A stretch of 64,000 nt of DNA from JBEBSD01 sp040394475 (GTDB lineage: Bacteria > Bacteroidota > Bacteroidia > Cytophagales > Spirosomataceae): positions 1 through 64,000 of the forward strand of contig JBEBSD010000021.1 in the NCBI GenBank assembly GCA_040394475.1. Direction: 5' to 3'. Numbering within the stretch: the first letter of the stretch is position 1; each line of letters begins with the position of its first letter. Below, in pieces: positions 1-8,147 of this stretch. The notes beneath the pieces are model-generated. The model was not told where the DNA came from. It ran no database searches and was given only the letters and a program-made list of their open reading frames with translations. A program made the translations under genes and the position numbers.

Positions 1-1466
1 TTTTCCCTTCCATAGGTATACGGAGCCCTGGTGTCCCACTGGCTTTTGGGAATGATGTACCCGATTTCATCGTTCGACAAGCCTCCCAGAAATACGTACC
101 GGTGTTTTACCTGTTCCCGCAACGGCGGGATTTCCAGCGCAGCAATCCCGAAATCACCTCCATCCGGCGCCTCTACCCCGCCGTTCGCAATTTCAGGGTA
201 CAACTCTCCCGGGATATGCAGAAACATCGCCGGCCCCAGCGACCAGGCAGCTACTTCCGAGCGGAGGTGTTTCCAGCGGACATAGCCCCTTTTGAAGATA
301 CCCAGCACCCCGGCCAGCTGAAACAGCGGGTTGTCATTTTTCACCGCGATGGTCCGGGCGCTCACTTCCAGAGCCGCCGTTTCCACCTCCTGCGCTTCCT
401 CGCCGGCCAACGCCTGTAAAGACACTAACGCCAGGGCCATTCCCTGCGCATCTGCCTTCTCAAAGGTAGCGCCGGTCAGCAACTGCTGTGTCAGGGGATG
501 TGCAATAGTATCCGGAGGCCGGGTAGTCATCAGCCCGCCCACGGCGCCATTCATAAACAGCGCTACCCCACCCAGGCCTTTTGCCACGAGGGTATCGCCG
601 TTCACAATACCTTCTTCCACATACTTCCGGTAATAATGCGGAAAATCAGCGGTCAGCATCAAATTCCCGGACCATAGTGTTTCCGGGTGGTTGCCCCAAT
701 TCAGGAGCGTTCCGATGGTTTCATTCGTACCCGCGTCCAGTACCTGCAGCAACCGGATCCCTGCGTCCAGCACCTTGGGCGGACGGGAATCGCCTACCAG
801 GGGAATCGCCCGGACCAGGTCTTCTGCCAGCTTCAGCTTCGCCGGGCGCGCCTGTTCCGATGCTTCGCCCAGTGATGCTGCAATCCGATCCATCACCAGT
901 TCCCGGTAGGCCGGGTTTATCCCAGACGTAAACGGGCCGGGTCCCCACATCCCCATGAGGTCCGGGGAAGAATGGACATGCGTACTCGAAATAATCAGGT
1001 AATCGAGCCGGAGTGCTTCCTGGATCCTTTTCCGGACCGTAACCACTTCGTCGTGCCCGAAGCCCATCATGTCGATCACACACAGACCCAGGCGCGTACG
1101 CCCGTCGTCTATCACCATCGATCGCGCCCACAGGGAATCGTTCACTCCGTTCGCCGGCCGACCCTGATGAAACCCGGCGAGCCAAACGGCATCAAATTTC
1201 CCGTTGCCGTTGAGGTCGTTGTACGTATCACCGTCTTTTTCATTGTATTTGGCATCCTGGTTATGGTCATTCCAGGTATCGAAGCCTTCCGGAGTAATGT
1301 TCTTTTTCGAAAAACCAATTTTAGGGACCTGTGGTATTCCGGGTTTCACATGCAGGTCGATCGCATAGCCCGGATGCCGGTCACGTAACTGATAAACGCT
1401 GTAGACCCCCGCTACGACCAGCAGACCCAGCACCCCTATTCCGATCCGAAGTAATTTCTTTCTCAT
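1..1466 (-). CDS. Neutral/alkaline ceramidase-like membrane-anchored protein, 3' end cut by window edge
   Basis: The reading frame starts at ATG 1464-1466 and stays open to the left edge, so the C-terminus is missing (about 488 residues visible). The first 30 residues have a basic start (MRKKLLR) and a hydrophobic segment, so it is probably anchored in the membrane or exported. The body resembles the N-terminal domain of neutral/alkaline non-lysosomal ceramidases (PF04734). Visible family-like stretches are FHQGRPANGVND, a conserved ISSTHVHSSPD block with histidines that could bind metal, LNWGNHPETLW and FLGGLSNDEIGYIIP. Members of this family cleave the amide bond of ceramides, but many Bacteroidota copies have no tested substrate. 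An Asp/Asn-rich stretch near residues 65-95 (DHNQDAKYNEKDGDTYNDLN) looks like a calcium-binding loop. It is divergent from the downstream oxidoreductase. Family call good, substrate unknown. Confidence 0.75.
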   Translation of the reverse strand, partial: MRKKLLRIGIGVLGLLVVAGVYSVYQLRDRHPGYAIDLHVKPGIPQVPKIGFSKKNITPEGFDTWNDHNQDAKYNEKDGDTYNDLNGNGKFDAVWLAGFHQGRPANGVNDSLWARSMVIDDGRTRLGLCVIDMMGFGHDEVVTVRKRIQEALRLDYLIISSTHVHSSPDLMGMWGPGPFTSGINPAYRELVMDRIAASLGEASEQARPAKLKLAEDLVRAIPLVGDSRPPKVLDAGIRLLQVLDAGTNETIGTLLNWGNHPETLWSGNLMLTADFPHYYRKYVEEGIVNGDTLVAKGLGGVALFMNGAVGGLMTTRPPDTIAHPLTQQLLTGATFEKADAQGMALALVSLQALAGEEAQEVETAALEVSARTIAVKNDNPLFQLAGVLGIFKRGYVRWKHLRSEVAAWSLGPAMFLHIPGELYPEIANGGVEAPDGGDFGIAALEIPPLREQVKHRYVFLGGLSNDEIGYIIPKSQWDTRAPYTYGRE

Positions 1467-1937
1467 CTCCTGTTTACTAAATGCGCTTCTTTGATTATGT
1501 AATACTACTGTAACAGCATCCAAACAGGCCATGGGTTGGTTGCGTTCGGGCGGCAGTCTGTTTGAATAGTTGCAACACTATCCCGAGTATTTACTGTGGA
1601 CGATGCCTTCACGGTCCACTCCATTCCAGGCTTGACGCCCCTGGCTGGTATCCGGCGTGGCCCGTATCTGGCCTGGCCCTGGCTGGTATCCAAAATGGTC
1701 TGTGGGGACACAGACCATGGGTCAAAGTGAGTTACTATTTTGTTTGATTTCCTCTGAATAGCCGTTGTGCACGACTATTTTCACACTCCTAAAATACCTT
1801 TTTCCGCAGAAAGCTTTAGCCCCCTTTAAACGTAGGGAAAGATGTCCATTTTTTTACTACTTTTACCCTCCGGATACTCCTGAACAGCTAACCAGCCGCT
1901 TACCGGCTTTGGGTAGTGTTAACCTTAATATGATTCA
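1467..1937. other. Intergenic region with a solo REP-like element
   Basis: This 471-bp gap between divergent genes has no credible ORF. Its middle, about 1580-1735, is a repeat element listed separately. It also holds two copies of CCTGGCTGGTATCC, at about 1640-1653 and 1678-1691, and a GTGGAC/GTCCAC inverted repeat at about 1592-1615. I could not identify a clear TAnnTTTG promoter for either flanking gene. Confidence 0.6.
1638..1720 (+). repeat. Solo REP-like hairpin element, same family as the RAYT array
   Basis: The arms ATGGTCTGTG (1695-1704) and CACAGACCAT (1709-1718) are perfect 10-bp complements around a GGGA loop. They are preceded at 1681-1690 by GGCTGGTATC. The same hairpin and the same GGCTGGTATC flank recur near 31.0 kb and in every unit of the array at 61.6-63.0 kb. 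A second GGCTGGTATC copy sits about 40 bp further left, without a hairpin. This is seen directly in the sequence. Assigning it to a REP family rests on the resemblance and on the RAYT gene at 62.3 kb. Confidence 0.8.
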
Positions 1938-3338
1938 ATGACAGCTATTTCCAAAACCTCACGCAGAAAATTCATTGGCGGACTAACCCTGGCCGCTGCC
2001 GGTATCACCATTGTCCCGCGCCATGTGCTGGGAGGTAAAGGGTTTATTGCTCCCAGCGACCAGGTAACGGTCGGGCTGATCGGCGCCGGGGGCAAGGGCC
2101 GCCAGAACGCGTCCAAGCTTCTTGAACTCGACAATGTCAGGATTACAGCCATCGCTGACCCGGCGGCTTACTGGGACCTGAGCGGATTTTACTATAAATC
2201 AAAAGCCGGCCGCGGTCCGGTGAAAGAGATGATTGAAGCGCATTACGGCGGCAATTTCAAACTCAATGAATACCACGACTTCCGTGAAATGCTCACAAAA
2301 GAATCAGGCATTGACGCTGTAATGTGTTCTACCCCTGACAATACCCATGCCTACGTAACACTCAATGCCTTGCGGGCGGGAAAGCATGTGTATTGTGAAA
2401 AACCACTCACCCATAACGTATGGGAAGCCCGCAAAGTCCGGGAAGCTGCCAACGCTTCCGGCCTGGCTACCCAGATGGGAAATTCCCTGCATAGCAATGA
2501 CGGGATACGGGAAACAGTGGAATACCTCCGCGACGGCGCCATCGGCACGGTCCGGGAGGCGCACACCTGGGTTCCGGCAACCCGCTGGCTGCCGGGTTTG
2601 AAGGGACTGCCCCAGGGAAGCAGTTCCAATGGCGATACCATCGGGTGGGATTTATGGCTGGGCCCCACACCTTACATGGCCTACCAGGAAGCGTATACCC
2701 CCGTTGCCTGGCGCGATTTCTGGGCGCTGGGATGCGGTGCCCTGGGAGATTTCGGCTGCCATGACCTCGACCCTTCGGTATGGGCCTTTAACCTGCACAC
2801 TCCCAAAAGCGTAGAAGTACACCCGGCCGGCTACAGCGACAAGAACATCGCCCCCTACGGTGAAATCGGCTATTATGAATTTGAAAAAGACGGTGAGCAA
2901 CAGGCTCTGAAACAATACTGGTACTCCGGCGGGCTCCGCCCGCAGCGTCCCGAGATCCTCCCTGCCAGTGCCGAACTTCCGGCCCGGGGCTCCTTGTTTA
3001 TCGGCAAAAAAGGAATCCTTGTTGTAGGAGCCGGAGGGGGAAATCCTAAAGTTTATTATCCCGACACCAAAAAACAATATACACCGCCCAAGCCTACCAT
3101 CCGCCGCTCCACCGGACATTTCAAGGAATGGATCGAAGCCATCCAGGGCGGCCCGGCAGCAGGCGCTCATTTCGACTATGGCGCCAAACTGACCGAAATC
3201 ACCTTATTGGGCGTTGTTTCACTTCGTCTGGGTGGAAAAAAAATAAACTGGGACGGCAAAAACATGAAAGCAATCGGTCTACCCGAGGCAGACCCGCTGC
3301 TCCGGGAGCCGGTCAGGGAAGGATGGGAAATGGTGTGA
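1938..3338 (+). CDS. Gfo/Idh/MocA-family oxidoreductase with Tat-type signal
   Basis: This 466-residue NAD(P)-dependent oxidoreductase belongs to the Gfo/Idh/MocA family, whose members oxidise or reduce sugars and polyols. The N-terminus carries SRRKFIGG followed by a hydrophobic stretch, a twin-arginine signal of the type common in Bacteroidota members, so the folded enzyme is probably exported to the periplasm. The nucleotide-binding motif VGLIGAGGKG lies at about residues 45-54. The EKP catalytic signature is in VYCEKPLTHN at about residue 150. A C-terminal dehydrogenase domain follows, with GCHDLDPSVW. The ATG at 1938 gives a complete Tat signal. The gene is followed after 70 bp by an unrelated permease. 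The sugar substrate cannot be told from sequence. Confidence 0.88.
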   Translation: MTAISKTSRRKFIGGLTLAAAGITIVPRHVLGGKGFIAPSDQVTVGLIGAGGKGRQNASKLLELDNVRITAIADPAAYWDLSGFYYKSKAGRGPVKEMIEAHYGGNFKLNEYHDFREMLTKESGIDAVMCSTPDNTHAYVTLNALRAGKHVYCEKPLTHNVWEARKVREAANASGLATQMGNSLHSNDGIRETVEYLRDGAIGTVREAHTWVPATRWLPGLKGLPQGSSSNGDTIGWDLWLGPTPYMAYQEAYTPVAWRDFWALGCGALGDFGCHDLDPSVWAFNLHTPKSVEVHPAGYSDKNIAPYGEIGYYEFEKDGEQQALKQYWYSGGLRPQRPEILPASAELPARGSLFIGKKGILVVGAGGGNPKVYYPDTKKQYTPPKPTIRRSTGHFKEWIEAIQGGPAAGAHFDYGAKLTEITLLGVVSLRLGGKKINWDGKNMKAIGLPEADPLLREPVREGWEMV

Positions 3339-3351
3339 CGGCGTTTTTACC

Positions 3352-3377
3352 GTGCAAATCTGAGTAATCTCTAGTGC
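3352..3377 (+). repeat. Dispersed 26-bp intergenic repeat, copy 1
   Basis: The 26 bases from GTGCAAATCTGA to the final GTGC match positions 7309-7334 at 23 of 26 positions. It lies in the short gap between the oxidoreductase and the ABC permease. The motif resembles a dispersed intergenic sequence I know from other Bacteroidota genomes; its function is unknown. Confidence 0.6.
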
Positions 3378-3408
3378 CCAAAATACGAAAAAAACAATTT
3401 TTATACGC

Positions 3409-4731
3409 ATGAGAAACATATTACTGGTCTTGAAACGGGAATACCTGGTGCGGGTAAAGAAGAAATCCTTTATCGTCATGACCCTGTTAACACCGATCCT
3501 GTTTCTGGGGTTTTATGCCGCTATCATCTGGATGGCTGTCGGTTCAATCGATACCAAAACAGTACAGGTGCTGGACGAGAGCGGGCTCATGACCGGTAAG
3601 TTCGAGGATTCCCGTTCCCTGAAATTCTCCTATACGGACATTTCAATCGATGCTGCCAAATCTGCCTTTGAAAAAAGCGACCAGAGCGCCTTGGTTTACA
3701 TTCCGTCCAATGTGCTGGAGCAGCCCCGGGAGGTGCGGATCTACGCAAAAAAGAATGTAAGCCTGGAACTCAAATCGGGCATTGAAAAAGCCATAGAACG
3801 CCAGATTGAAGATATCAAGCTGCGCGAAGCAGGGATCAACCAGAAAATCATCCAGGAGGCGCGGGTGAACGTCAGCGCCCAAACCATCAGCCTGGATGCA
3901 GCCGGGGAGCGAAAAAGCAACGCGGCCGTAGCCACGGTGATTTCGATGATATGCGGGATGATTATCTATTTTGCCGTATTGTTGTATGGAAGCCAGGTCA
4001 TGCGAAGCGTCACGGAAGAGAAAACCAGTCGAATTGTCGAGGTGATCATTTCTTCAGTCCGCCCGTTCCAGTTATTACTGGGGAAAATCGTAGGGGTCGC
4101 TTTGGTAGGGCTGACCCAATTTGGTTTGTGGATCGGGCTTACGGTTTTACTTACCTCCGGAGCCAGCTACCTTTTCAAGGAGCAGCTCGAGCGGGTGAAG
4201 CCTGAAGTTACCCAGGTCCAGTCACAACTACCGGGACAGTCAGCGGCTGTGGCTGCTGCCGGCGACAACCCTGAGATACTGGAAGCACTGGATGCTTTGA
4301 AAACCCTCAACATTCCCCTGATTATCGGCTGCTTTCTGTTTTACTTCCTGGGTGGCTACCTGCTTTACAGCGCCTTGTTCGGGGCCGTCGGCGCAGCTGT
4401 CGACAACGAAGCCGATACCCAGCAGTTTGTCTTACCGATTACACTTCCCTTGATCCTGGCGTTCGTCATGGCCCAGATGGCCCTTCGAGACCCCGACGGC
4501 TCGATGAGTTTCTGGGGTTCTATGATCCCTTTTACTTCTCCCATTGTCATGATGGTCCGTATCCCCTTCGGTGTACCTGCCTGGGAACTGGCCCTATCGA
4601 TGGTTATCCTGATTGTCGGTTTTATCGGCACTATCTGGCTTGCCGCACGGATCTACCGGGTAGGGATCCTGATGTACGGTAAGAAGGTAACCTACAAGGA
4701 GTTGGCCAAATGGGTCTTTTATAAGGGCTAG
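3409..4731 (+). CDS. ABC-2 type transporter permease, NatB-like
   Basis: This 440-residue membrane protein has the layout of NatB/YhaP-type ABC-2 permeases. It has a cytosolic start (MRNILLVLKREYLVRVKKKSF), a first membrane segment at about residues 22-48, a large extracytoplasmic loop to about residue 175, then a cluster of membrane segments (YFAVLLYGSQV, LLLGKIVGVALVGLTQFG and others) to the C-terminus. The TEEKTSRIVEVIISSVRP stretch after the second segment is typical of this family. Family members export sodium, lipids or peptides with a separate ATPase. No ATPase gene is adjacent here; the closest ABC ATPase is at 7.5 kb with its own permease. The gene converges on the Crp-type regulator with a 19-bp gap. 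Confidence 0.85.
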   Translation: MRNILLVLKREYLVRVKKKSFIVMTLLTPILFLGFYAAIIWMAVGSIDTKTVQVLDESGLMTGKFEDSRSLKFSYTDISIDAAKSAFEKSDQSALVYIPSNVLEQPREVRIYAKKNVSLELKSGIEKAIERQIEDIKLREAGINQKIIQEARVNVSAQTISLDAAGERKSNAAVATVISMICGMIIYFAVLLYGSQVMRSVTEEKTSRIVEVIISSVRPFQLLLGKIVGVALVGLTQFGLWIGLTVLLTSGASYLFKEQLERVKPEVTQVQSQLPGQSAAVAAAGDNPEILEALDALKTLNIPLIIGCFLFYFLGGYLLYSALFGAVGAAVDNEADTQQFVLPITLPLILAFVMAQMALRDPDGSMSFWGSMIPFTSPIVMMVRIPFGVPAWELALSMVILIVGFIGTIWLAARIYRVGILMYGKKVTYKELAKWVFYKG

Positions 4732-4750
4732 GTCCCCCGGGAAGCTACGT

Positions 4751-5353
4751 TCAGGTTCTTCTTCCATTTACCTGTGTCAGTCGTCTGCTGAAGGTGGAGG
4801 GGGTTGTCCCGAGGTACGAAGCAATATAATGATCCGGTACCTTGCGGAGAAAACAGGGATAGAAACGATCGGTCAGGTAGCGGTCGATCCGGGCCTCTAC
4901 CGGTACTGTTTTCATGAGTTCCACCCTTCTTTCACAGCCGGCCAAAGCGGCTGCGAGGAAATCAGTCATCAGGTTGGCAAAGCTGAGGTGATTCGAAGCC
5001 AAGTACCGGAAATCCTGGTAAGCGATGCTGTATACCGTGCACTCTTCAAGTGTTTCAAGGATTTCGGCAGCGGGTTTGCGGAAGTAAAAACTTTCCGTCG
5101 CGCAGGCTATTTCACCCTCTCCGGCCATCCAGGTCGTGGTCATATCCGATAAATTGGCCATTGGCTTGTAGGCTCTGATAATCCCTTTTTCGATGACATA
5201 CAGCGAAGAGGCTACCTGGCCTGCGTGCAGCAGGATACTCCCTTTCGGAAACACAGAAGGCCGGAGTATTTGCCCGACTTCCTCCCGGAGCGGGGAAGAA
5301 AATCCTTTTACGGCAGTTAAAAGCAGCTGGAGCGATTCGGTAGGTTTGTGCAT
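4751..5353 (-). CDS. Crp/Fnr-family transcriptional regulator
   Basis: The 200-residue protein has an N-terminal cyclic-nucleotide-binding-type beta-roll (LRPSVFPKGSILLHAGQVASSLYVIEKGIIRAY, given in parts, about residues 28-62) and a C-terminal helix-turn-helix (DHYIASYLGTTPSTFSRRL, about residues 174-192). This is the Bacteroidota Crp/Fnr layout that usually acts as a transcriptional activator or repressor. The effector is not visible: there are no Fnr-type Fe-S cysteines in the N-terminus. It is transcribed alone, leftward, and the 447-bp gap to its right separates it from the lipoprotein gene, whose expression it might control (inference). Confidence 0.85.
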   Translation of the reverse strand: MHKPTESLQLLLTAVKGFSSPLREEVGQILRPSVFPKGSILLHAGQVASSLYVIEKGIIRAYKPMANLSDMTTTWMAGEGEIACATESFYFRKPAAEILETLEECTVYSIAYQDFRYLASNHLSFANLMTDFLAAALAGCERRVELMKTVPVEARIDRYLTDRFYPCFLRKVPDHYIASYLGTTPSTFSRRLTQVNGRRT

Positions 5354-5800
5354 AGTGTTTAGAGGTTACTGTGTGTGCACGGCAAGTAGCAAAAAATACT
5401 TATAAAACACAAGGAGCTCCCGGCCATCTGCCTGGCGCCTCGTGTTTTTCCTTGCAGCTTCCTTCTCCACCCGGTGTGGCATTAAAGGGTTTAACGCCTG
5501 AGCTGTTGTTTGTTAGCAACACTAGATAATGCCGGTTGACAAGGTCAATCCTTGCCATTAGACAACGTCGGGTGTCCGGTTATCCTCTTATATTTGTAGG
5601 GTTGGAAGGCGACGGCGCAGCAGGTCGACAGCTTGTAAAATTTTTGAGGTCCCTTGGGAAAGGCAATATTCTTGTTGATTTCGCAATGCAATTCACACAC
5701 TATACTTTTTTTGCTGCCCATTCATCTGCCAAGAAATTGTCAGCAGTTCCGGACACGCTGGCAACATTCAATCATGTTTTACCATTCAATTTTCACAACT
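5354..5800. other. Intergenic region between divergent genes
   Basis: This 447-bp region has no convincing ORF. An imperfect stem pairs 5404-5417 (AAAACACAAGGAGC) with 5435-5448 (GCGCCTCGTGTTTT), 12 of 14 pairs, and is followed by Ts. A short inverted repeat GGTTGAC/GTCAATCC lies at about 5533-5550. A TATATTTG box, matching the Bacteroidota -7 consensus TAnnTTTG, is at 5589-5596. If the box is used, the lipoprotein mRNA would have a leader of about 200 nt. Confidence 0.4.
5589..5596 (+). promoter_or_regulatory. Possible -7 promoter box TATATTTG
   Basis: The box matches the Bacteroidota -7 consensus TAnnTTTG on the strand of the downstream lipoprotein gene. No TTTG-type -33 element is seen at the expected spacing, so this is weak. 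Confidence 0.25.
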
Positions 5801-6349
5801 ATGCACTATTCACTGAATTTCAAAAAATTATCCTGCCGGATATGCCTGTTGTTTTGCGGCCTGCTGGGGAACGCCTGTACCGAAAAGGATGCGTTCGTAC
5901 CTATTATGGAAGATATCGATCAAATGACGGTCGCCTCTATCTGGAAGGAAAGTACTGCTGACGGCGGACAAAAAGTACTCCGGCTCCAACTGCGACCGAT
6001 AACAGGCAAGCAGGGGCTGAAACCTCCGCGCTATCTGCTGTTTGAAGATATCCCGATGAGCGATGACGGGACAGGGAATGACCTGGTCGCCGGTGATTTC
6101 ATTTACACCTCTTTAGAAAGTAAAGCCGCACCAACAGCAGCTCCGCCGATGGAAATGCTGTACCTCAAGGACAAGAATGCCAAAACTGATATTTCATTAC
6201 CAAAATTAGTAATCGAGTGCACGGATTTCTGCCTGGTTTTCAACGGGGAGACCTGCTGCGGGAAAACGTGTAGCAAAGGGTCCATTTTCGGTGGAAGGGC
6301 CTGGGTCTGCATTGGTGGATGCGGTTGCACAAGCAAAATAACATTTTAA
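5801..6349 (+). CDS. Hypothetical lipoprotein with cysteine-rich C-terminus
   Basis: I do not recognise this 182-residue protein. The ATG at 5801 gives a signal peptide with a basic/hydrophobic run and a candidate lipidation cysteine at residue 26 (LLGNAC). An alternative ATG at 5774 would only lengthen the n-region. The middle is soluble and rich in charged residues. The last 45 residues contain eight cysteines in the pattern C-x3-C-x7-CC-x3-C-x12-C-x3-C-x-C, with many glycines, which suggests disulfides or metal binding. A strong terminator follows directly at 6363-6393. The next genes encode a CPBP membrane protease and an ABC exporter, which raises the possibility that this protein is a processed or exported substrate; that is inference. 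Confidence 0.6.
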   Translation: MHYSLNFKKLSCRICLLFCGLLGNACTEKDAFVPIMEDIDQMTVASIWKESTADGGQKVLRLQLRPITGKQGLKPPRYLLFEDIPMSDDGTGNDLVAGDFIYTSLESKAAPTAAPPMEMLYLKDKNAKTDISLPKLVIECTDFCLVFNGETCCGKTCSKGSIFGGRAWVCIGGCGCTSKITF

Positions 6350-6362
6350 GTATGTTGGAGTC

Positions 6363-6393
6363 GTTAAGGGCAGCGATTGCCCTTAACTTTTTT
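6363..6393 (+). terminator. Rho-independent terminator of the lipoprotein gene
   Basis: The perfect 10-bp arms GTTAAGGGCA (6363-6372) and TGCCCTTAAC (6378-6387) enclose a 5-nt loop and are followed by six Ts (6388-6393). The last T directly abuts the first usable ATG of the CPBP gene at 6394, so the two genes are separated by a terminator with no space for a promoter between them. Confidence 0.85.
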
Positions 6394-7284
6394 ATGGCTA
6401 TGGCGAAACTAAAGTTATTTCTGGACATCTGTATTTTTATTCTCCGCATCTATGTTTGCCATATCCTCGCGGTAGGCACTTCCAATCTTTTTGTCAAAAA
6501 ACTGCTCCCCGCTATAGGAATACCGGTACCTACTGGGATCTCCCTTATCATTCAGTTGCTATTTGAAATCGGATTGGCCCTGTTACTATATCGTTTTCTT
6601 CTAAACCGGAATGCTCAAACAGCACTGAGCCCGGACTTCTACAGGGTCAATGCTCAAAAACTTTTAAAAGCGGCCGGGATCGGCTTTCTCTATATCTTTT
6701 CAGTATTATTCTTGCTATGGATTGTATCCGACAATAAAGCCATTTACATTAATCCGGACCTCCGTCTTACACTGATTGCTAATGGACTTATTATTGGTAC
6801 GCGCGGATCATTGATCGAAGAGCTCCTGTACCGGGGCTATTATCAACAATTTATAACCAACCGGGCGGGACCGGCGATAGCCATCGTTTCTTCCGGATTA
6901 GTATTCGGACTGACCCATATGGCGGGACTGGAAGATACCGGGCACATCATTGCCGTGTGCTCGGGGACAGCGGCGCACGGGATGTTTTATGGCGTCATCG
7001 CTTACTATTTCAAAAGCTTTTGGTACAGCGCCGTTCTTCACTACCTGTGGAACAGTGTCTTTTTCCTGGACTGGGTATATGGCAGCTGCGCGGAACCATC
7101 AGGGGAATATCTTTTCCGTACCTATATCTACTGCAACAATCCCTTTGACCTGCCAACCACGCCTTATCTGGATCCTTACCTGTCCATTTTTATAAGCGTT
7201 CTGTTCAGCCTTGCCGTAATCGGCTATTTTGAAAAGGGAACCAAGTGGAAGGCCTTCCTGTCAATCCGCGGAAACCGCCCCTAA
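6394..7284 (+). CDS. CPBP-family intramembrane metalloprotease
   Basis: This 296-residue integral membrane protein belongs to the CPBP (CAAX prenyl protease/bacteriocin-processing) family. The conserved motifs are in order: EELLYRG with E142, E143 and R147; FGLTHMAG with H175; and HYLWN with H216 and N220. These form the intramembrane zinc-dependent active site in the family. Several hydrophobic segments precede and follow them. The frame is open to 6319, but ATGs at 6319 and 6352 lie before or inside the terminator hairpin, so ATG 6394 (or 6400) is the likely start. In the family, members process peptides or confer self-immunity to bacteriocins. The ABC exporter downstream fits a peptide-handling role, but no precursor peptide is proven. 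Confidence 0.85.
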   Translation: MAMAKLKLFLDICIFILRIYVCHILAVGTSNLFVKKLLPAIGIPVPTGISLIIQLLFEIGLALLLYRFLLNRNAQTALSPDFYRVNAQKLLKAAGIGFLYIFSVLFLLWIVSDNKAIYINPDLRLTLIANGLIIGTRGSLIEELLYRGYYQQFITNRAGPAIAIVSSGLVFGLTHMAGLEDTGHIIAVCSGTAAHGMFYGVIAYYFKSFWYSAVLHYLWNSVFFLDWVYGSCAEPSGEYLFRTYIYCNNPFDLPTTPYLDPYLSIFISVLFSLAVIGYFEKGTKWKAFLSIRGNRP

Positions 7285-7308
7285 ACGATCTCCTCACAAA
7301 CCTCATCT

Positions 7309-7334
7309 GTGCAAATCTGAATAATCGCTGGTGC
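7309..7334 (+). repeat. Dispersed 26-bp intergenic repeat, copy 2
   Basis: It matches 3352-3377 at 23 of 26 positions (GTGCAAATCTGA...GTGC). It lies just after the CPBP stop codon, in the 197-bp gap before the ABC ATPase gene. Confidence 0.6.
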
Positions 7335-7481
7335 GCTCATCCGAGGTGTACCTTTTTAAGGGTTTCCGGCTGCACGATAGTTGCCATTCCGCCGAATCTT
7401 CTTACTTTACAATTTCATTTCCGAACCAACAAGACCCGCTTGGCTGCCCATTGCCACACGGCAGTTACCTTTTACAGAAAA

Positions 7482-8147
7482 ATGGAGAATATACGACAAC
7501 ACCTCTCCCCCATGCTCCGCGTAACCCATCTCCGGAAATCCTTTGGTAAACACCTGGTGCTCGACATCCCGGAATGGGAAGTTCCATCCGGAATTTACTG
7601 GATACAGGGAGAGAATGGCGCCGGGAAATCGACCCTCTTCAGGATACTTGCCGGTATTTATTCTTTCGAGGGAGAGGTCTGGCTGCAGGAACGCTATTCG
7701 CTCCGCGGCCATCCGCAGGATTATCGGGCACGGATTGCCCTGGCGGAGGCAGAACCGCAATTCCCGGGTTTTCTTACTCCGCACGATCTCTTACAATTTG
7801 TTTCCGACACCCGAAAAGCGCCGTCCGGCCAGTGTGAAGCACTTATTGAACATATCGGGATTGGGAATTACCTGCACCAACCCTTTGCCGCCTGCTCGAG
7901 CGGGATGGTCAAAAAAGTATCGCTGGCCCTGGCTTTCCTCGGCCGTCCGGAACTGATCATCCTCGACGAACCGCTGATTACCATCGATACCGAAGCTCGT
8001 ACGGCACTTTTTCACCTGATCCGTGAAAGCAATGCGGGCTTTTTACTCTCTTCTCACCAACCGTTTGCTCCAGAGGAAATTCCCCTCTCAGGAGCGTACC
8101 GGCTACAGGCGCATGCATTAGTGCCGCTGACCCTCTCTGCGAAATGA
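7482..8147 (+). CDS. ABC transporter ATP-binding protein
   Basis: The 221-residue ATPase has a Walker A motif GENGAGKST at residues 43-51, a Walker B motif LIILDEP at 158-164 and a switch histidine in LLSSHQP. The signature is CSSGM (138-142) rather than the canonical LSGGQ, a deviation common in small ABC-2 exporter ATPases. ATG 7482 and ATG 7512 are both possible. The longer open frame from 7245 overlaps the CPBP gene and is not supported. The stop overlaps the next gene by 4 bp (ATGA), so it is translationally coupled to the membrane subunit. Together they form an exporter of unknown substrate. Confidence 0.88.
   Translation: MENIRQHLSPMLRVTHLRKSFGKHLVLDIPEWEVPSGIYWIQGENGAGKSTLFRILAGIYSFEGEVWLQERYSLRGHPQDYRARIALAEAEPQFPGFLTPHDLLQFVSDTRKAPSGQCEALIEHIGIGNYLHQPFAACSSGMVKKVSLALAFLGRPELIILDEPLITIDTEARTALFHLIRESNAGFLLSSHQPFAPEEIPLSGAYRLQAHALVPLTLSAK

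Noticed and set aside
721..1388. Short open frames on both strands inside 1-1466
   Set aside because: They are in the wrong frame; the ceramidase-like frame is open from the left edge to ATG 1466.
5536..5961. 141-codon open frame before the lipoprotein gene
   Set aside because: It runs into the lipoprotein gene in another frame and has no domain or signal.
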